Positions 42,997 through 51,322 of a stretch of 64,000 nucleotides of DNA are shown here, piece by piece; position 1 is the stretch's first letter, and the number at the start of each line of letters is the position of its first letter. Origin of the DNA: Chloroflexota bacterium (GTDB lineage: Bacteria > Chloroflexota > Limnocylindria > Limnocylindrales > CSP1-4); the NCBI GenBank assembly GCA_003141455.1, contig PLMA01000042.1, positions 1 to 64,000 on the forward strand. The letters run 5' to 3'. The notes below the pieces were generated by a model that saw only the letters and a list, made by a program, of their open reading frames with translations, made no database searches and was not told the origin of the DNA. A program made the translations under genes and the position numbers.

Positions 42997-44034
42997 ATGG
43001 CCAAGACCGTCACGATCCGCGATGTCGCCCGCCGCGCGGGTGTGAGCATCGCCACCGCCTCACGGGCGCTCAATGGCAGCGAGCAGATGACTGACGCTAC
43101 CCGTAAACGGGTCCTGCAGGTCATGGCCGAGCTGCAATTCACTCCAAGCATCTCAGCCCGGCGTCTCAGCCTGGGTCGGACGATGACGATCACCGTCGTT
43201 ACTTCCTTCCTGACTCGCCCGCAGGCGGTTGAGCGAATCCGCGGGGTGGACGCCGTGCTCAGCGACAGCGAGTTCGACCTCGTCATCTACAACGTTGAGA
43301 CCATCGAGAAGCGCGATCAGTACCTGAGAAGCCTTCCGCTGGCCCAACGGACCGACGGCGTGCTGCTCATCTCGTTGCCCCCGCGACCTGAAGACGTGGC
43401 GCGGCTCGCGTCCGCAGCAGTTCCGGTCGTGGTTGTCGATGTTCACTCCCCATCGCTTGACGTCCTCCCTCGAGTTGTGGGAGACGACGTCGCCGGCGGC
43501 CAGCTTGCCGTTCGGCACCTCGTCGAGCTGGGGCACCGCGAGATTGGATACATCGGCGACGAGTTCGACAACCCGTTCGGCTTCACGTCTAGTCGCGACC
43601 GATTCGCCGGGTATGAGCAAGCCCTCGCCATCGCCGGTCTCCCGCCTCGACCGGACTTGGTAGCTCTGGGCGCTCACAGCCGATACGAAGCCCGCGAGCT
43701 GGCGGTCCGCCTTCTGTCAGGACCGAAACCTCCAACGGCCATCTTCGCGGCCAGCGATACCCAGGCGCTCGGTGTCATCTCGGCCGCGCACGAAGTCGGG
43801 CTCGACGTTCCCGGAGATCTCTCGATAGTCGGCTACGACGACATCGAAGCCGCCGATTACGTAGGCCTGACCACAGTCCGCCAGTGTCTATTCGAGTCCG
43901 GGCGCCTCGGGGCGGAGTTGCTGCTCAAGGAGATAGACCAGCGCTCGGAGGTTCCCCCCCACACCGATTTGCCACCTGACCTTGTAATCCGCGCGACATC
44001 GGCGCCACCGAGGGAGGGCCTGCCTACGGGTTGA
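42997..44034 (+). CDS. LacI-family transcriptional repressor of the sugar operon
   Basis: 345 aa. N-terminal helix-turn-helix VTIRDVARRAGVSIATASRALNGSEQMTDATRKRVLQVMAEL with the hinge FTPSISARRLSLG, then a periplasmic-binding-like sensor domain (RTDGVLLISLPP, VVGDDVAGGQLAVRHLVELGHREIGYIGD, PTAIFAASDTQALGVISAAHEVGLDVPGDLSIVGYDDIEAADY). A sugar or sugar phosphate is the probable inducer. ATG 42997 has GAGG 8 nt upstream, beside the tandem operators. First gene of a seven-gene plus-strand operon. Confidence 0.93.
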   Translation: MAKTVTIRDVARRAGVSIATASRALNGSEQMTDATRKRVLQVMAELQFTPSISARRLSLGRTMTITVVTSFLTRPQAVERIRGVDAVLSDSEFDLVIYNVETIEKRDQYLRSLPLAQRTDGVLLISLPPRPEDVARLASAAVPVVVVDVHSPSLDVLPRVVGDDVAGGQLAVRHLVELGHREIGYIGDEFDNPFGFTSSRDRFAGYEQALAIAGLPPRPDLVALGAHSRYEARELAVRLLSGPKPPTAIFAASDTQALGVISAAHEVGLDVPGDLSIVGYDDIEAADYVGLTTVRQCLFESGRLGAELLLKEIDQRSEVPPHTDLPPDLVIRATSAPPREGLPTG

Positions 44035-44084
44035 CGGACACGGCAAATCGTCTTGGATCCAACTGCCCAAGGAGGAGACGAACA

Positions 44085-45488
44085 GTGTTGCTAGCCTTTA
44101 GCCATTCCCGGAGGGTTCTGGGGGGACTCGCGATTGTGGCGCTCGTCGCCACCGCGTGCAGCGGGTCGGGCTCGACCCCGACCCCGCCACCGGCAACCCC
44201 AACCCCCGCACCCGCCACAACCGTAGCGACCCCCACGCCAGCAGCGTCACCCACGGCCGCTCCGATCACCTGCGGCACGGCCCCCGTCGTGCTCAATGCT
44301 TACTTCGAAACCGGATTTGACATCCCATTTAAGCTCTCCGATGAGTTCACCAAGCAATTCCCGACCGTAACCTGGAAGATCAGCCAGGACCAGTTCACCA
44401 ACCTGACGAACTCGACGCCGCGGCTGCTGGCCTCGGACACCCCGCCGGATCTCATCCGCCTTCCGACGATGATTTCGCTCGTGAAGGACGGGCTCCTCAT
44501 GAACCTGGATAAGTATGTGACAGCGTTTGGCTGGGACAAGTGGCCGGCCTCCGAGCTTCTCCAGGACCGGGTCGCTGCGGACGGCACCCGTGGCTCCGGC
44601 TCCCTGTACGCGGCCGGCTTGAACTACAGCATGACCGGCGTCTTCTACAACAAGAAGCTCGCCGCCCAGATCGGCATGACCACGCCTCCGACGACGGTGG
44701 ACGAATTCGAAGCCCTGCTGGCCAAGGCCAAGGCGGCCGGGCTCCAGCCGATCATGCAGTGGAACGCTTCCGCCAGCGGCGGCGGACTTGCATTCCCGCT
44801 CCAGAACCTCATGGCGGCTTACGGCCCGACCCAGCAGATCAACGACTGGATCTTCCAGAAGAAGGGCACCACCATCGACACCGCCACCAATCTGACGGCG
44901 GCACAGCACCTCGAGACGTGGGTCAAGAACGGGTACTTCCCCAAGGACGTCAACGCCATCGAGTACACGGCCTCGAACAGCCGCTTCACCAAGGGCGAAG
45001 GGGTCTTCACGTTCAACGGCGACTGGGAAAACGCGAGCATGGATAAGAACGCCCCAGGCAACGTCGGGTTCTTTGCGTTCCCCTCTGCCACAGCGGGCGG
45101 CTCACTCGCCGCCATGTCTTCCCCGCTCACGTACGGCATCGCCGCCAAGGCGAAGAATGCCGACTGTGCGGCCTTCTTCCTCAACTGGGTGGCGACCAAC
45201 ACGACCGCCCGCCAGATCAACGTGGCTATCGGCGGCTCCAACCCGGGCGGTCCTTCCGACCTTCCGGTTCCACCGGCTGCTGCCGGCTCCGTGACCAATG
45301 ACTCGCTTGCCGTCGGCGCCCTGGTCTCCAAGGCCAACGGCGGGATGGACTTCATCGCGAACGCGACCGGCTCCATCTTCGCCCAGGGCTGGACGCCCGA
45401 GCTCCAGAAGCTGGTCGGCGGCAAGGAAACCGCTGCCGGCATGCTCAAGGCCGTCCAGGCCGAGTACCTGAAGGAACTCTCCCAGTAA
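44085..45488 (+). CDS. Carbohydrate-binding lipoprotein, SBP family 1
   Basis: 467 aa from GTG 44085, chosen for the AAGGAGGAG 7 nt upstream; the ORF-track start adds a leader overlapping lacI. Signal sequence LGGLAIVALVATAC with lipid Cys25, followed by a long Thr/Pro/Ala linker. SBP_bac_1 pattern: VLNAYFETGFDIPFKLSDEFTKQFPTVTWKISQ, DTPPDLIRLPTM, GSLYAAGLNYSMTGVFYNKKLAAQIGMTTPPTTVDEFEALLAKAKAAG, and FTFNGDWENASM. It binds an oligosaccharide or disaccharide for the two permeases encoded next. Confidence 0.91.
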   Translation: MLLAFSHSRRVLGGLAIVALVATACSGSGSTPTPPPATPTPAPATTVATPTPAASPTAAPITCGTAPVVLNAYFETGFDIPFKLSDEFTKQFPTVTWKISQDQFTNLTNSTPRLLASDTPPDLIRLPTMISLVKDGLLMNLDKYVTAFGWDKWPASELLQDRVAADGTRGSGSLYAAGLNYSMTGVFYNKKLAAQIGMTTPPTTVDEFEALLAKAKAAGLQPIMQWNASASGGGLAFPLQNLMAAYGPTQQINDWIFQKKGTTIDTATNLTAAQHLETWVKNGYFPKDVNAIEYTASNSRFTKGEGVFTFNGDWENASMDKNAPGNVGFFAFPSATAGGSLAAMSSPLTYGIAAKAKNADCAAFFLNWVATNTTARQINVAIGGSNPGGPSDLPVPPAAAGSVTNDSLAVGALVSKANGGMDFIANATGSIFAQGWTPELQKLVGGKETAAGMLKAVQAEYLKELSQ

Positions 45489-46459
45489 TGAACGCCGCTG
45501 ACGGCTCGATGCCTGAGACCATGATCGATCGACCGGATCCTCAGACCGACCGTCAGCGGCAGTCCCGGCGGGCCCTCCCAAGTCGGAAGGCCCGCCGGGA
45601 ACACCTGCTCGGCTGGCTGTTCGTGCTACCTGCACTCGCGGTATACGCCGTTTTCGTCCTGCTTCCGCTCGCCCTGACGGTGTGGTACTCGCTATTCCGG
45701 TGGGATGGCTTCAACGTCCCCGTGTGGGTCGGTCTGGCCAACTACGAGAACGTGCTCACCGATCCGGACCTGCTCAACACGATCTTCAATGCCTTCCGGC
45801 TCATCTTCTTCTTTAGCTTCATCCCGGTCACTCTCGGGCTCGTAGTAGCCTCCGTAATCCGCCGGAGCGCCACCGGCTCGCTGGGCAACGTCGCCCGGAC
45901 GGTCCTGTTCCTGCCGCAAGTCATCCCGCTCGTAGCGGCCGGCATTGTGTGGAGCGTGGTGCTCTCGCTTTCGGGGATCCTCAACCAGTCTCTGACCGCC
46001 ATTGGGCTCGAGGGCGTCACTCGGGCATGGCTGGGCGATTTCGATACGGCTCTGGCCGCGGTCGGCTTGATCGGTACCTGGGTGCTGCTCGGACTCTGCA
46101 CGGTCCTGCTTCTGACAGGCATGACGAAGATCGATCCCGCGCTGTACGAGGCCGCGAGGATCGACGGCGCCGGGGCCATCCAGGAGTTCCGGGCGATCAC
46201 TGTCCCGGGCCTCCGGCAGGAGATCGGTGTGTGCGTCACCGTCACGGTCATCGCAGCGCTGAGGAGCTTCGACATCGTCTACGTCACCACGGGCGGCGGA
46301 CCGGGGCTGGCGACGATGGTCCCGGGACTCGACATCTATGTGCTTGCTTTCCAGGCACGCGCCGTGGGCGTCGCGTCGGCGCTCGCCGTGGTGCTGATCA
46401 TCCTCATCCTGGTCCTCATCCTTCCGATCCAGTACCTGAGCCGGGAGAAAGGCGCATGA
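45488..46459 (+). CDS. Carbohydrate ABC transporter permease, MalF/UgpA type
   Basis: 323 aa BPD_transp_1 permease. A cytoplasmic N-terminus of about 40 basic residues precedes HLLGWLFVLPALAVYAVFVLLPLALTVWYSLFRWDGFN. Coupling EAA motif YEAARIDGAGAIQEFRAITVPGLR. The C-terminus ends in a final membrane span and QYLSREKGA. The stop and start codons with the lipoprotein gene share a base (TAATG). It pairs with the next permease. Confidence 0.92.
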   Translation: MNAADGSMPETMIDRPDPQTDRQRQSRRALPSRKARREHLLGWLFVLPALAVYAVFVLLPLALTVWYSLFRWDGFNVPVWVGLANYENVLTDPDLLNTIFNAFRLIFFFSFIPVTLGLVVASVIRRSATGSLGNVARTVLFLPQVIPLVAAGIVWSVVLSLSGILNQSLTAIGLEGVTRAWLGDFDTALAAVGLIGTWVLLGLCTVLLLTGMTKIDPALYEAARIDGAGAIQEFRAITVPGLRQEIGVCVTVTVIAALRSFDIVYVTTGGGPGLATMVPGLDIYVLAFQARAVGVASALAVVLIILILVLILPIQYLSREKGA

Positions 46460-47280
46460 GGGTCGACCGCCGCGAACTCTACAGCGGCAGGCTTCTGCTG
46501 ATCGTGCTTATGGCCGTCACTATCGTGCCGTTCGTCAGCATGTTCACGACCGCGCTCCACCCCTCCGGGTCCGTCCCTCAGGGGCTCTCCTGGCCTTCAG
46601 ATCCTCAGTGGGGCAACTTCATCACCGCGTTCAACACGGCGAACATGACCACGCTCATGTCCTCGAGCGTCTTCATCGTGCTGCTGACGGTGCCTATCTC
46701 ACTCGTGATCTCGACTATGGCCGGGTTCGCCATCGGGCTGCTGCGTATTCCAGGTGCTTCCTGGCTGCTCCTTCTCTTCGTCTTCGGGCTGACCCTGCCG
46801 TACGAGGGAATCGTGACGCCGCTCTACTACCTCGAGCGTCAGATGGGGATCCTGAACGGCCGCCTGGCGATCGCGCTGCCGCTGACCGCCCTGTATATGC
46901 CCTTCGCGGTGTACTGGATGCGAGCGCACTTCATCACCATGCCGCCCGAGATCAGCGAGGCGGCCCGGGTCGACGGGGCCGGAACGTGGGATCTCTTCTG
47001 GAAGATCCATGTCCCGCTGGCTCGGCCCCCGATCGTGTCGCTCGGGATCCTCATGACGGTCTGGACGTGGAACCAGTTCGTTCTCGCCCTGGTCCTCGTG
47101 GAGGACCCGAACCAGCGGACTGCGGCCGGCATCCTGGCGGCCTTCCAGGGCCACTACGCGACCGACATCCCCTTGCTATGCGCGGGCTCGCTGCTGATCC
47201 TCCTGCCCACCCTTATCGTCTTCGTCGCGTTCCAGCGCCAGGTCATCGCCGCGCTCCTACAGGGATCGGTCAAAGGATGA
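46456..47280 (+). CDS. Carbohydrate ABC transporter permease, MalG/UgpE type
   Basis: 274 aa from ATG 46456 (ATGA overlap); the ORF-track start lies in another frame of the first permease gene. Features: LLLIVLMAVTIVPFVSMFTTALHPSGSV, LPYEGIVTPLYYLERQMGILNGRLAIALPLTALYMPFAVYWMRAHF, EAA loop SEAARVDGAGTWDLFWKIHVPLARPPI, and C-terminal AFQRQVIAALLQGSVKG. No ATPase gene is in the operon, so a shared MsmX/UgpC-type ATPase elsewhere is needed. Confidence 0.92.
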   Translation: MRVDRRELYSGRLLLIVLMAVTIVPFVSMFTTALHPSGSVPQGLSWPSDPQWGNFITAFNTANMTTLMSSSVFIVLLTVPISLVISTMAGFAIGLLRIPGASWLLLLFVFGLTLPYEGIVTPLYYLERQMGILNGRLAIALPLTALYMPFAVYWMRAHFITMPPEISEAARVDGAGTWDLFWKIHVPLARPPIVSLGILMTVWTWNQFVLALVLVEDPNQRTAAGILAAFQGHYATDIPLLCAGSLLILLPTLIVFVAFQRQVIAALLQGSVKG

Positions 47281-47314
47281 GGAGCGCTCTCGTCGACCCC
47301 AAGGGAGCCATGCA

Positions 47315-48520
47315 GTGACAAGCCCCACCGATCGGGTGGTAGAACCTATGCCGGTGCGCGGCGAGGTCGACGATGGGTTCGGCCCCGTGATGGACGTCTT
47401 CGCCCGGAACTTCCGCGAGCGCGGTGATCTCGGCGCAGCCTGCTCCGTATACGTCGCCGGCCAGAACAGAGTGGACGTCTGGGGCGGGATCGCCGACCGG
47501 CGGACGGGGCGGCCTTGGACCGCGGATACGTCGGCTGTCGTCTTCTCGTGCAGCAAGGGCATCCTGGCCATCTGCGCGTACCTGCTGGTCCAGGAGGGTC
47601 GCCTCGATCTCGACGCGCCCGTCGCACGATACTGGCCCGAGTTCGGGCAGGCAGACAAGGAAAGCATTCCGGTCCGCTGGCTGCTCAGCCACCGCGCGGG
47701 TCTGCCGGCGCTCGATGGGGACCTGACGCGCCCCGATGTTCTCGCCTGGGACCCGGTTATACGGGCCATCGAGGTCCAGGCTCCCCGCTGGACTCCGGGA
47801 ACGGCGCACTCCTACCACTCGCTCACGTATGGTTGGCTCATCGGCGAGGTGATCCGCCGGATAACCGGCACCCTGCCCGGCGTCTTCTTCCGCGAGAAGC
47901 TCGGCGATCCATTGCGGCTGCACACCTGGATCGGCCTCCCCGCTTCGGAGCGCGAATCTGTCGCCTGGATGGAGCCGCCGCTCCCTGATGAAGACACCCC
48001 GGCTGTCCGGGCGATTGCGGAGCACCTTGCCGATCCCGTGGTAGTGCGGAGTCTCACGATGGGCGGCGCTTTTGGGTTCCCGATGGAGGGAGGTGTCGTC
48101 GCATTCAACGACCGCGAGCTCCAGGCAGGACAGATCCCGGCTGCCAATGGCATCAGCACCGCGCGTTCGCTCGCCCGCCTTTATGCTGGTTGCGTCTCGG
48201 AGATAGGCGGCCCAAGGATTCTGAGTCGCTCGTCGGTCGACGATGCCATCCGCGTCCAATCGTACGGCCGGCAGTTGTTCGGGCCGCCCGACATGGGTCA
48301 GCGTTGGGGCACAGGATTCTTGCTCAACTCGCCGCCAGCCCGGCCGATGCTGTGTGACCGCAGCTTCGGCCACGACGGCGCGGGCGGCCAGCTGGGGTTC
48401 GCCGACGACGAACACGGCGTAGGCTTCGCCTACCTAAGCAACCAGATGGGTGGGATCGCCGACCAGCGGGCCAACCTACTAACCGCCGCGGTCAGATCAT
48501 GCCTCCGCGACGAGCTGTGA
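47315..48520 (+). CDS. Cytoplasmic serine hydrolase, beta-lactamase/EstB-like
   Basis: 401 aa. Class C beta-lactamase-fold family (PF00144): catalytic SxxK in VVFSCSKGILAICAYLLVQEGRLDLDAPV, a Tyr motif in HSYHSLTYGWLIGEVI, and HDGAGGQLGFAD near the C-terminus. No signal peptide, so it should act in the cytoplasm, unlike true beta-lactamases. The GTG start follows GGGAG. In this operon it may remove an acyl group from an imported sugar ester or cleave another ester; this is inference. It resembles the EstB-type esterases more than drug-resistance enzymes. Confidence 0.85.
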   Translation: MTSPTDRVVEPMPVRGEVDDGFGPVMDVFARNFRERGDLGAACSVYVAGQNRVDVWGGIADRRTGRPWTADTSAVVFSCSKGILAICAYLLVQEGRLDLDAPVARYWPEFGQADKESIPVRWLLSHRAGLPALDGDLTRPDVLAWDPVIRAIEVQAPRWTPGTAHSYHSLTYGWLIGEVIRRITGTLPGVFFREKLGDPLRLHTWIGLPASERESVAWMEPPLPDEDTPAVRAIAEHLADPVVVRSLTMGGAFGFPMEGGVVAFNDRELQAGQIPAANGISTARSLARLYAGCVSEIGGPRILSRSSVDDAIRVQSYGRQLFGPPDMGQRWGTGFLLNSPPARPMLCDRSFGHDGAGGQLGFADDEHGVGFAYLSNQMGGIADQRANLLTAAVRSCLRDEL

Positions 48521-48631
48521 CCGAGGGACACCACACGGGGAGAAGCGCACTGCGACGGTCGACCCGGCCCAGCTCGCGATGCGGCGACCGGAGCACTGGT
48601 CGGCACCGAGGTTCAATCTTGTGGAGGAATT

Positions 48632-49285
48632 GTGAAGGGTGACGTCATCGTCATCGAGAAGCACCACCACCGGGCTGCGGCGGTGATCGTGGCGGCGATG
48701 GAGGCGAAGGCGAACGCAAAGCCGGGTCGCTTTCTTGTCACCGTCGCCGGCGAGTCCGGCTCGGGCAAGTCCGAAACCGCGGCGGCCCTGGCCGAGCGGC
48801 TCCTCGAAGTGGGGCTACGCTCAGCGATCCTTGGTCAGGACGACTACTTCGTCCTTCCGCCCAAGGACAACGACACGAGGCGCCGCCAGGATCCGGACTG
48901 GCTCGGTCCCGATGTAGAGGTGCGATTCGACCTGCTGCAGGCAAACGTGAACGTAGCTCTGGAGGGCGCAGCTTCGATCGACAAGCCCGTCATCGACTAC
49001 GCCGCCAACTCGATGTCGACCGAGTGCCTGAGTCTGGCGAGCGTCAAGGTTGTGATCGTCGAGGGGACCTACGTGTCTCTGTTGCGGCACGTTGACCTGA
49101 GGGTCTTCATCGCTCGAGATCGGCTCGAGACCATGGAGCATCGCAGAAGGCGCAACCGGGGCGGCGAGGCCCGTGACCCCTTCATCGAGGAAGTGCTGTG
49201 CATCGAGCACAAGATAATCGCGGGGCACCAGCACCTGGCGGACATCATCGTGACCCGAGACTACGACGTGATCGAGGCGGGCTGA
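48632..49285 (+). CDS. Uridine-kinase-like P-loop kinase, probable sugar kinase of the operon
   Basis: 217 aa. P-loop GESGSGKS at 40-47, then QDDYF at 69-73 (the DDxY/F motif of the uridine kinase/phosphoribulokinase family), VEGTYV as Walker-B-like strand and a lid with RRRRNRGGEARD. The GTG start follows TGGAGGAATT. It lies between the serine hydrolase and the sucrose-phosphorylase-family gene, 14 nt from the latter. The operon context argues for a carbohydrate or glycerate-like acceptor rather than uridine. Which hydroxyl it phosphorylates is unknown. Confidence 0.75.
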   Translation: MKGDVIVIEKHHHRAAAVIVAAMEAKANAKPGRFLVTVAGESGSGKSETAAALAERLLEVGLRSAILGQDDYFVLPPKDNDTRRRQDPDWLGPDVEVRFDLLQANVNVALEGAASIDKPVIDYAANSMSTECLSLASVKVVIVEGTYVSLLRHVDLRVFIARDRLETMEHRRRRNRGGEARDPFIEEVLCIEHKIIAGHQHLADIIVTRDYDVIEAG

Positions 49286-49299
49286 GGCGGCTAGAGGCG

Positions 49300-50769
49300 A
49301 TGCCTGTCAAGAACAAGGTCCAGCTGATCACCTACCCAGATTCGCTCGGCGGCACGCTCAAGAGCCTCGATCAGGCGCTGGCGAGCTGTTTCCCCGGCCT
49401 CTTCGAGGGCGGGATCCATATCCTCCCGCCGTTCCCGTCCTCAGGGGACCGGGGCTTCGCCCCGTTGACTTACCTGGAGATCGACCCCGCCTTCGGCTCC
49501 TGGGATGACATTCGCAGATTGGGTGCCCAGTACGACATCTTGCTGGATCTCATGATCAACCATGTTTCCGCGAGATCCCCCTTCTTCGCGGACTTCCTGG
49601 CGAAGGGCAGGGCGTCCGAGTGGGCCGACCTTTTCATTACCCTCGACAAGCTCTGGGAGGACGGCAATCCAGTCCAGCGGGACATCGACAAGATGTTTCT
49701 CAGACGGCCGCGGCCGTACTCGACGTATAGGGTGGGCTCGCCCGCCGTCGATGAGAAGGTCTGGACGACCTTCGGCAAACAGGACCCTTCCGAGCAGGTC
49801 GATCTCGACTGGAGGGCGCCCCAATTCCGGCGCCTCATCGTGGACTTCCTTGAGAGCTTCGCACGCCATGGCGTGCAGATCGTCAGGCTCGACGCGGTCG
49901 GTTACCTGGTCAAGAAACCCGGCACGAGCTGTTTCTTCGTCGAGCCGGAGATTCTTGAATTCATGCGCTGGATCGATGGAATGGCCGCACCAATGGGCAT
50001 CACGCTCCTGCCGGAGGTTCATGCGCGGCGGGCCGTTCAGGACCGCCTGTCACAGCAGGGCTACTGGACCTATGACTTCATCCTGCCGTACGCGATCCTC
50101 GAAGCCCTGGTCATCCGGTCTCCGCTACGGCTACGGCCATATCTCCTGTCACGGTCGGCCAGGCAGTTCACCATGCTCGACTGCCATGACGGGATCCCCG
50201 TGAAGCCCGACATGGATGGGTTGTACGCGCCCGAGGATGTTCGGCGCCTGGTGCGGACCTGCTTGGATCGGGGAGGGAACCTGAGCCTCGTTGTCTCACC
50301 AGAACATAAGGACCCCGATGGCTTCGACGTCCACCAGATCAGGGGCACTTACTACTCGCTTCTCGGTTGCGACGACGACGCCTACATCGCCGCCCGCGCC
50401 ATTCAGTTCTTTGTCCCCGGCGTGCCCCAGGTCTACTACGTGGGGCTTCTGGCAGGTCAGAACGACGAAGAGGCGGTCAGCCGCAGCGGCGATGGCAGGG
50501 AGATCAATCGTCACAACTTCAGCATGGAAGAGATCAGCGCCGCGGCCAACAAGGACGTTGTCCGGCGCCTCGACCGCCTTATCCGCCTGCGAAACAGGCA
50601 CCCCGCTTTTGACGGTGAGTTCCGAGTCCTCGACTCGGACGACAGCAGGCTGCGCCTGGCCTGGTCGAAGGGCGGGGAGGATTGCGTACTGGACGTCGAC
50701 TTCGTCTCGATGCATTCCGGCGTGGAGTGCGTCGACGCCCACGGTCACGTCGAGCACGTCATTCTCTAG
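49300..50769 (+). CDS. GH13 glucosyl phosphorylase, probable sucrose 6(F)-phosphate phosphorylase
   Basis: 489 aa from ATG 49300 (MPVKNKVQLITYPDSLGG). GH13_18 catalytic residues: nucleophile Asp198 (VRLDAVGY), acid/base Glu239 (LPEVH), Asp297 (CHDGIPV). Further blocks ILPPFPSSGDRGFAP, FITLDKLWEDGNPVQ, EKVWTTFGKQDPSEQVDLD, FFVPGVPQVYYVGLLAGQNDEEA and GREINRHNF. The CHDGIPVKPDMDG loop and FITLDKLW resemble, as I recall, sucrose 6(F)-phosphate phosphorylase of Thermoanaerobacterium rather than sucrose phosphorylase (HDGIGVID). Expected products: alpha-glucose 1-phosphate and fructose 6-phosphate, or an analogous acceptor. Last gene of the operon. Confidence 0.85.
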   Translation: MPVKNKVQLITYPDSLGGTLKSLDQALASCFPGLFEGGIHILPPFPSSGDRGFAPLTYLEIDPAFGSWDDIRRLGAQYDILLDLMINHVSARSPFFADFLAKGRASEWADLFITLDKLWEDGNPVQRDIDKMFLRRPRPYSTYRVGSPAVDEKVWTTFGKQDPSEQVDLDWRAPQFRRLIVDFLESFARHGVQIVRLDAVGYLVKKPGTSCFFVEPEILEFMRWIDGMAAPMGITLLPEVHARRAVQDRLSQQGYWTYDFILPYAILEALVIRSPLRLRPYLLSRSARQFTMLDCHDGIPVKPDMDGLYAPEDVRRLVRTCLDRGGNLSLVVSPEHKDPDGFDVHQIRGTYYSLLGCDDDAYIAARAIQFFVPGVPQVYYVGLLAGQNDEEAVSRSGDGREINRHNFSMEEISAAANKDVVRRLDRLIRLRNRHPAFDGEFRVLDSDDSRLRLAWSKGGEDCVLDVDFVSMHSGVECVDAHGHVEHVIL

Positions 50770-50788
50770 ACCCGACCTTGCGAGGGAG

Positions 50789-50865
50789 TGGTGGGCGATA
50801 CTGGACTCGAACCAGTGACCTCGCGGATGTGAACCGCGCGCTCTAACCAGCTGAGCTAATCGCCC
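50789..50865 (-). tRNA. tRNA-Val (anticodon CAC), CCA encoded
   Basis: The minus strand reads a full cloverleaf: acceptor GGGCGAT pairing with ATCGCCC, D arm GCTCAGCTGGTTAGAGC, anticodon arm CGCGG-TTCACAT-CCGCG with anticodon CAC, T arm CTGGTTCGAGTCCAG, discriminator A and encoded CCA. It decodes the GUG valine codon. It lies between the convergent sugar operon and the yggU end of the division cluster. Confidence 0.96.
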
Positions 50866-50897
50866 ACCGAACGTGGCGCCTTGCGCGCCGGAGGCCG

Positions 50898-50903
50898 ATT
50901 ATA
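50898..50903 (-). promoter_or_regulatory. -10 element of the tRNA-Val promoter
   Basis: A perfect TATAAT on the minus strand about 33 nt upstream of the tRNA 5' end. The -35 region at the usual distance (CCCGGC) does not match consensus, so only the -10 is supported. Confidence 0.45.
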
Positions 50904-50963
50904 GCGATCCGCCGCCCGCCGCCGGGATCGGCCCGCACCACTTGACCCGCGTCCATTCGCCCC

Positions 50964-51275
50964 TCAGACCTTGACGCCGGGCCAACGCGCTTCCGCTTCC
51001 TCGGGCGAGACACCATCCACCACGATCAGCTTGCGCCGACCCGTCGCGCCCGCGACCATCTGGACCGAGGTGCGTGCCACGTCCAGCTCGTCGGCCAGGA
51101 GACGTAGCAAGGCCGCGTTGGCCGCCCCATCGACCGCCGGCGCGGCGACGCGGACCTGCAGCACGCCATCATCGGAGACGCCGTCAACGCGGTCCGCGCC
51201 TGCGCGCGGTGTCAGACGCACGGCGAACCTGACCGAGGCGGGCGAACGATCCGCGGAGCGGAAGCCTGGACGCAT
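50964..51275 (-). CDS. yggU: YggU/DUF167 family protein
   Basis: 103 aa. Family pattern: VRFAVRLTPRAGADRVDGV, LQVRVAAPAVDGAANAALLRLLADEL, and VAGATGRRKLIVVDGV. Small alpha/beta protein of unknown biochemical role, often next to yggS in division clusters as here. The ATG at 51275 has GGAGGGG about 11 nt upstream. The ORF-track start 42 nt earlier adds a basic leader without support. It follows yggS by 47 nt. Confidence 0.88.
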   Translation of the reverse strand: MRPGFRSADRSPASVRFAVRLTPRAGADRVDGVSDDGVLQVRVAAPAVDGAANAALLRLLADELDVARTSVQMVAGATGRRKLIVVDGVSPEEAEARWPGVKV

Positions 51276-51322
51276 CGCGTGATTATCCCCTCCGGCCCGC
51301 CGCCCGCGACGATGCACGTTGC

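Noticed and set aside
47315-48520. Beta-lactam resistance gene
   Set aside because: The fold family matches, but there is no signal peptide, the operon is for sugar uptake and the motifs fit EstB-like esterases.
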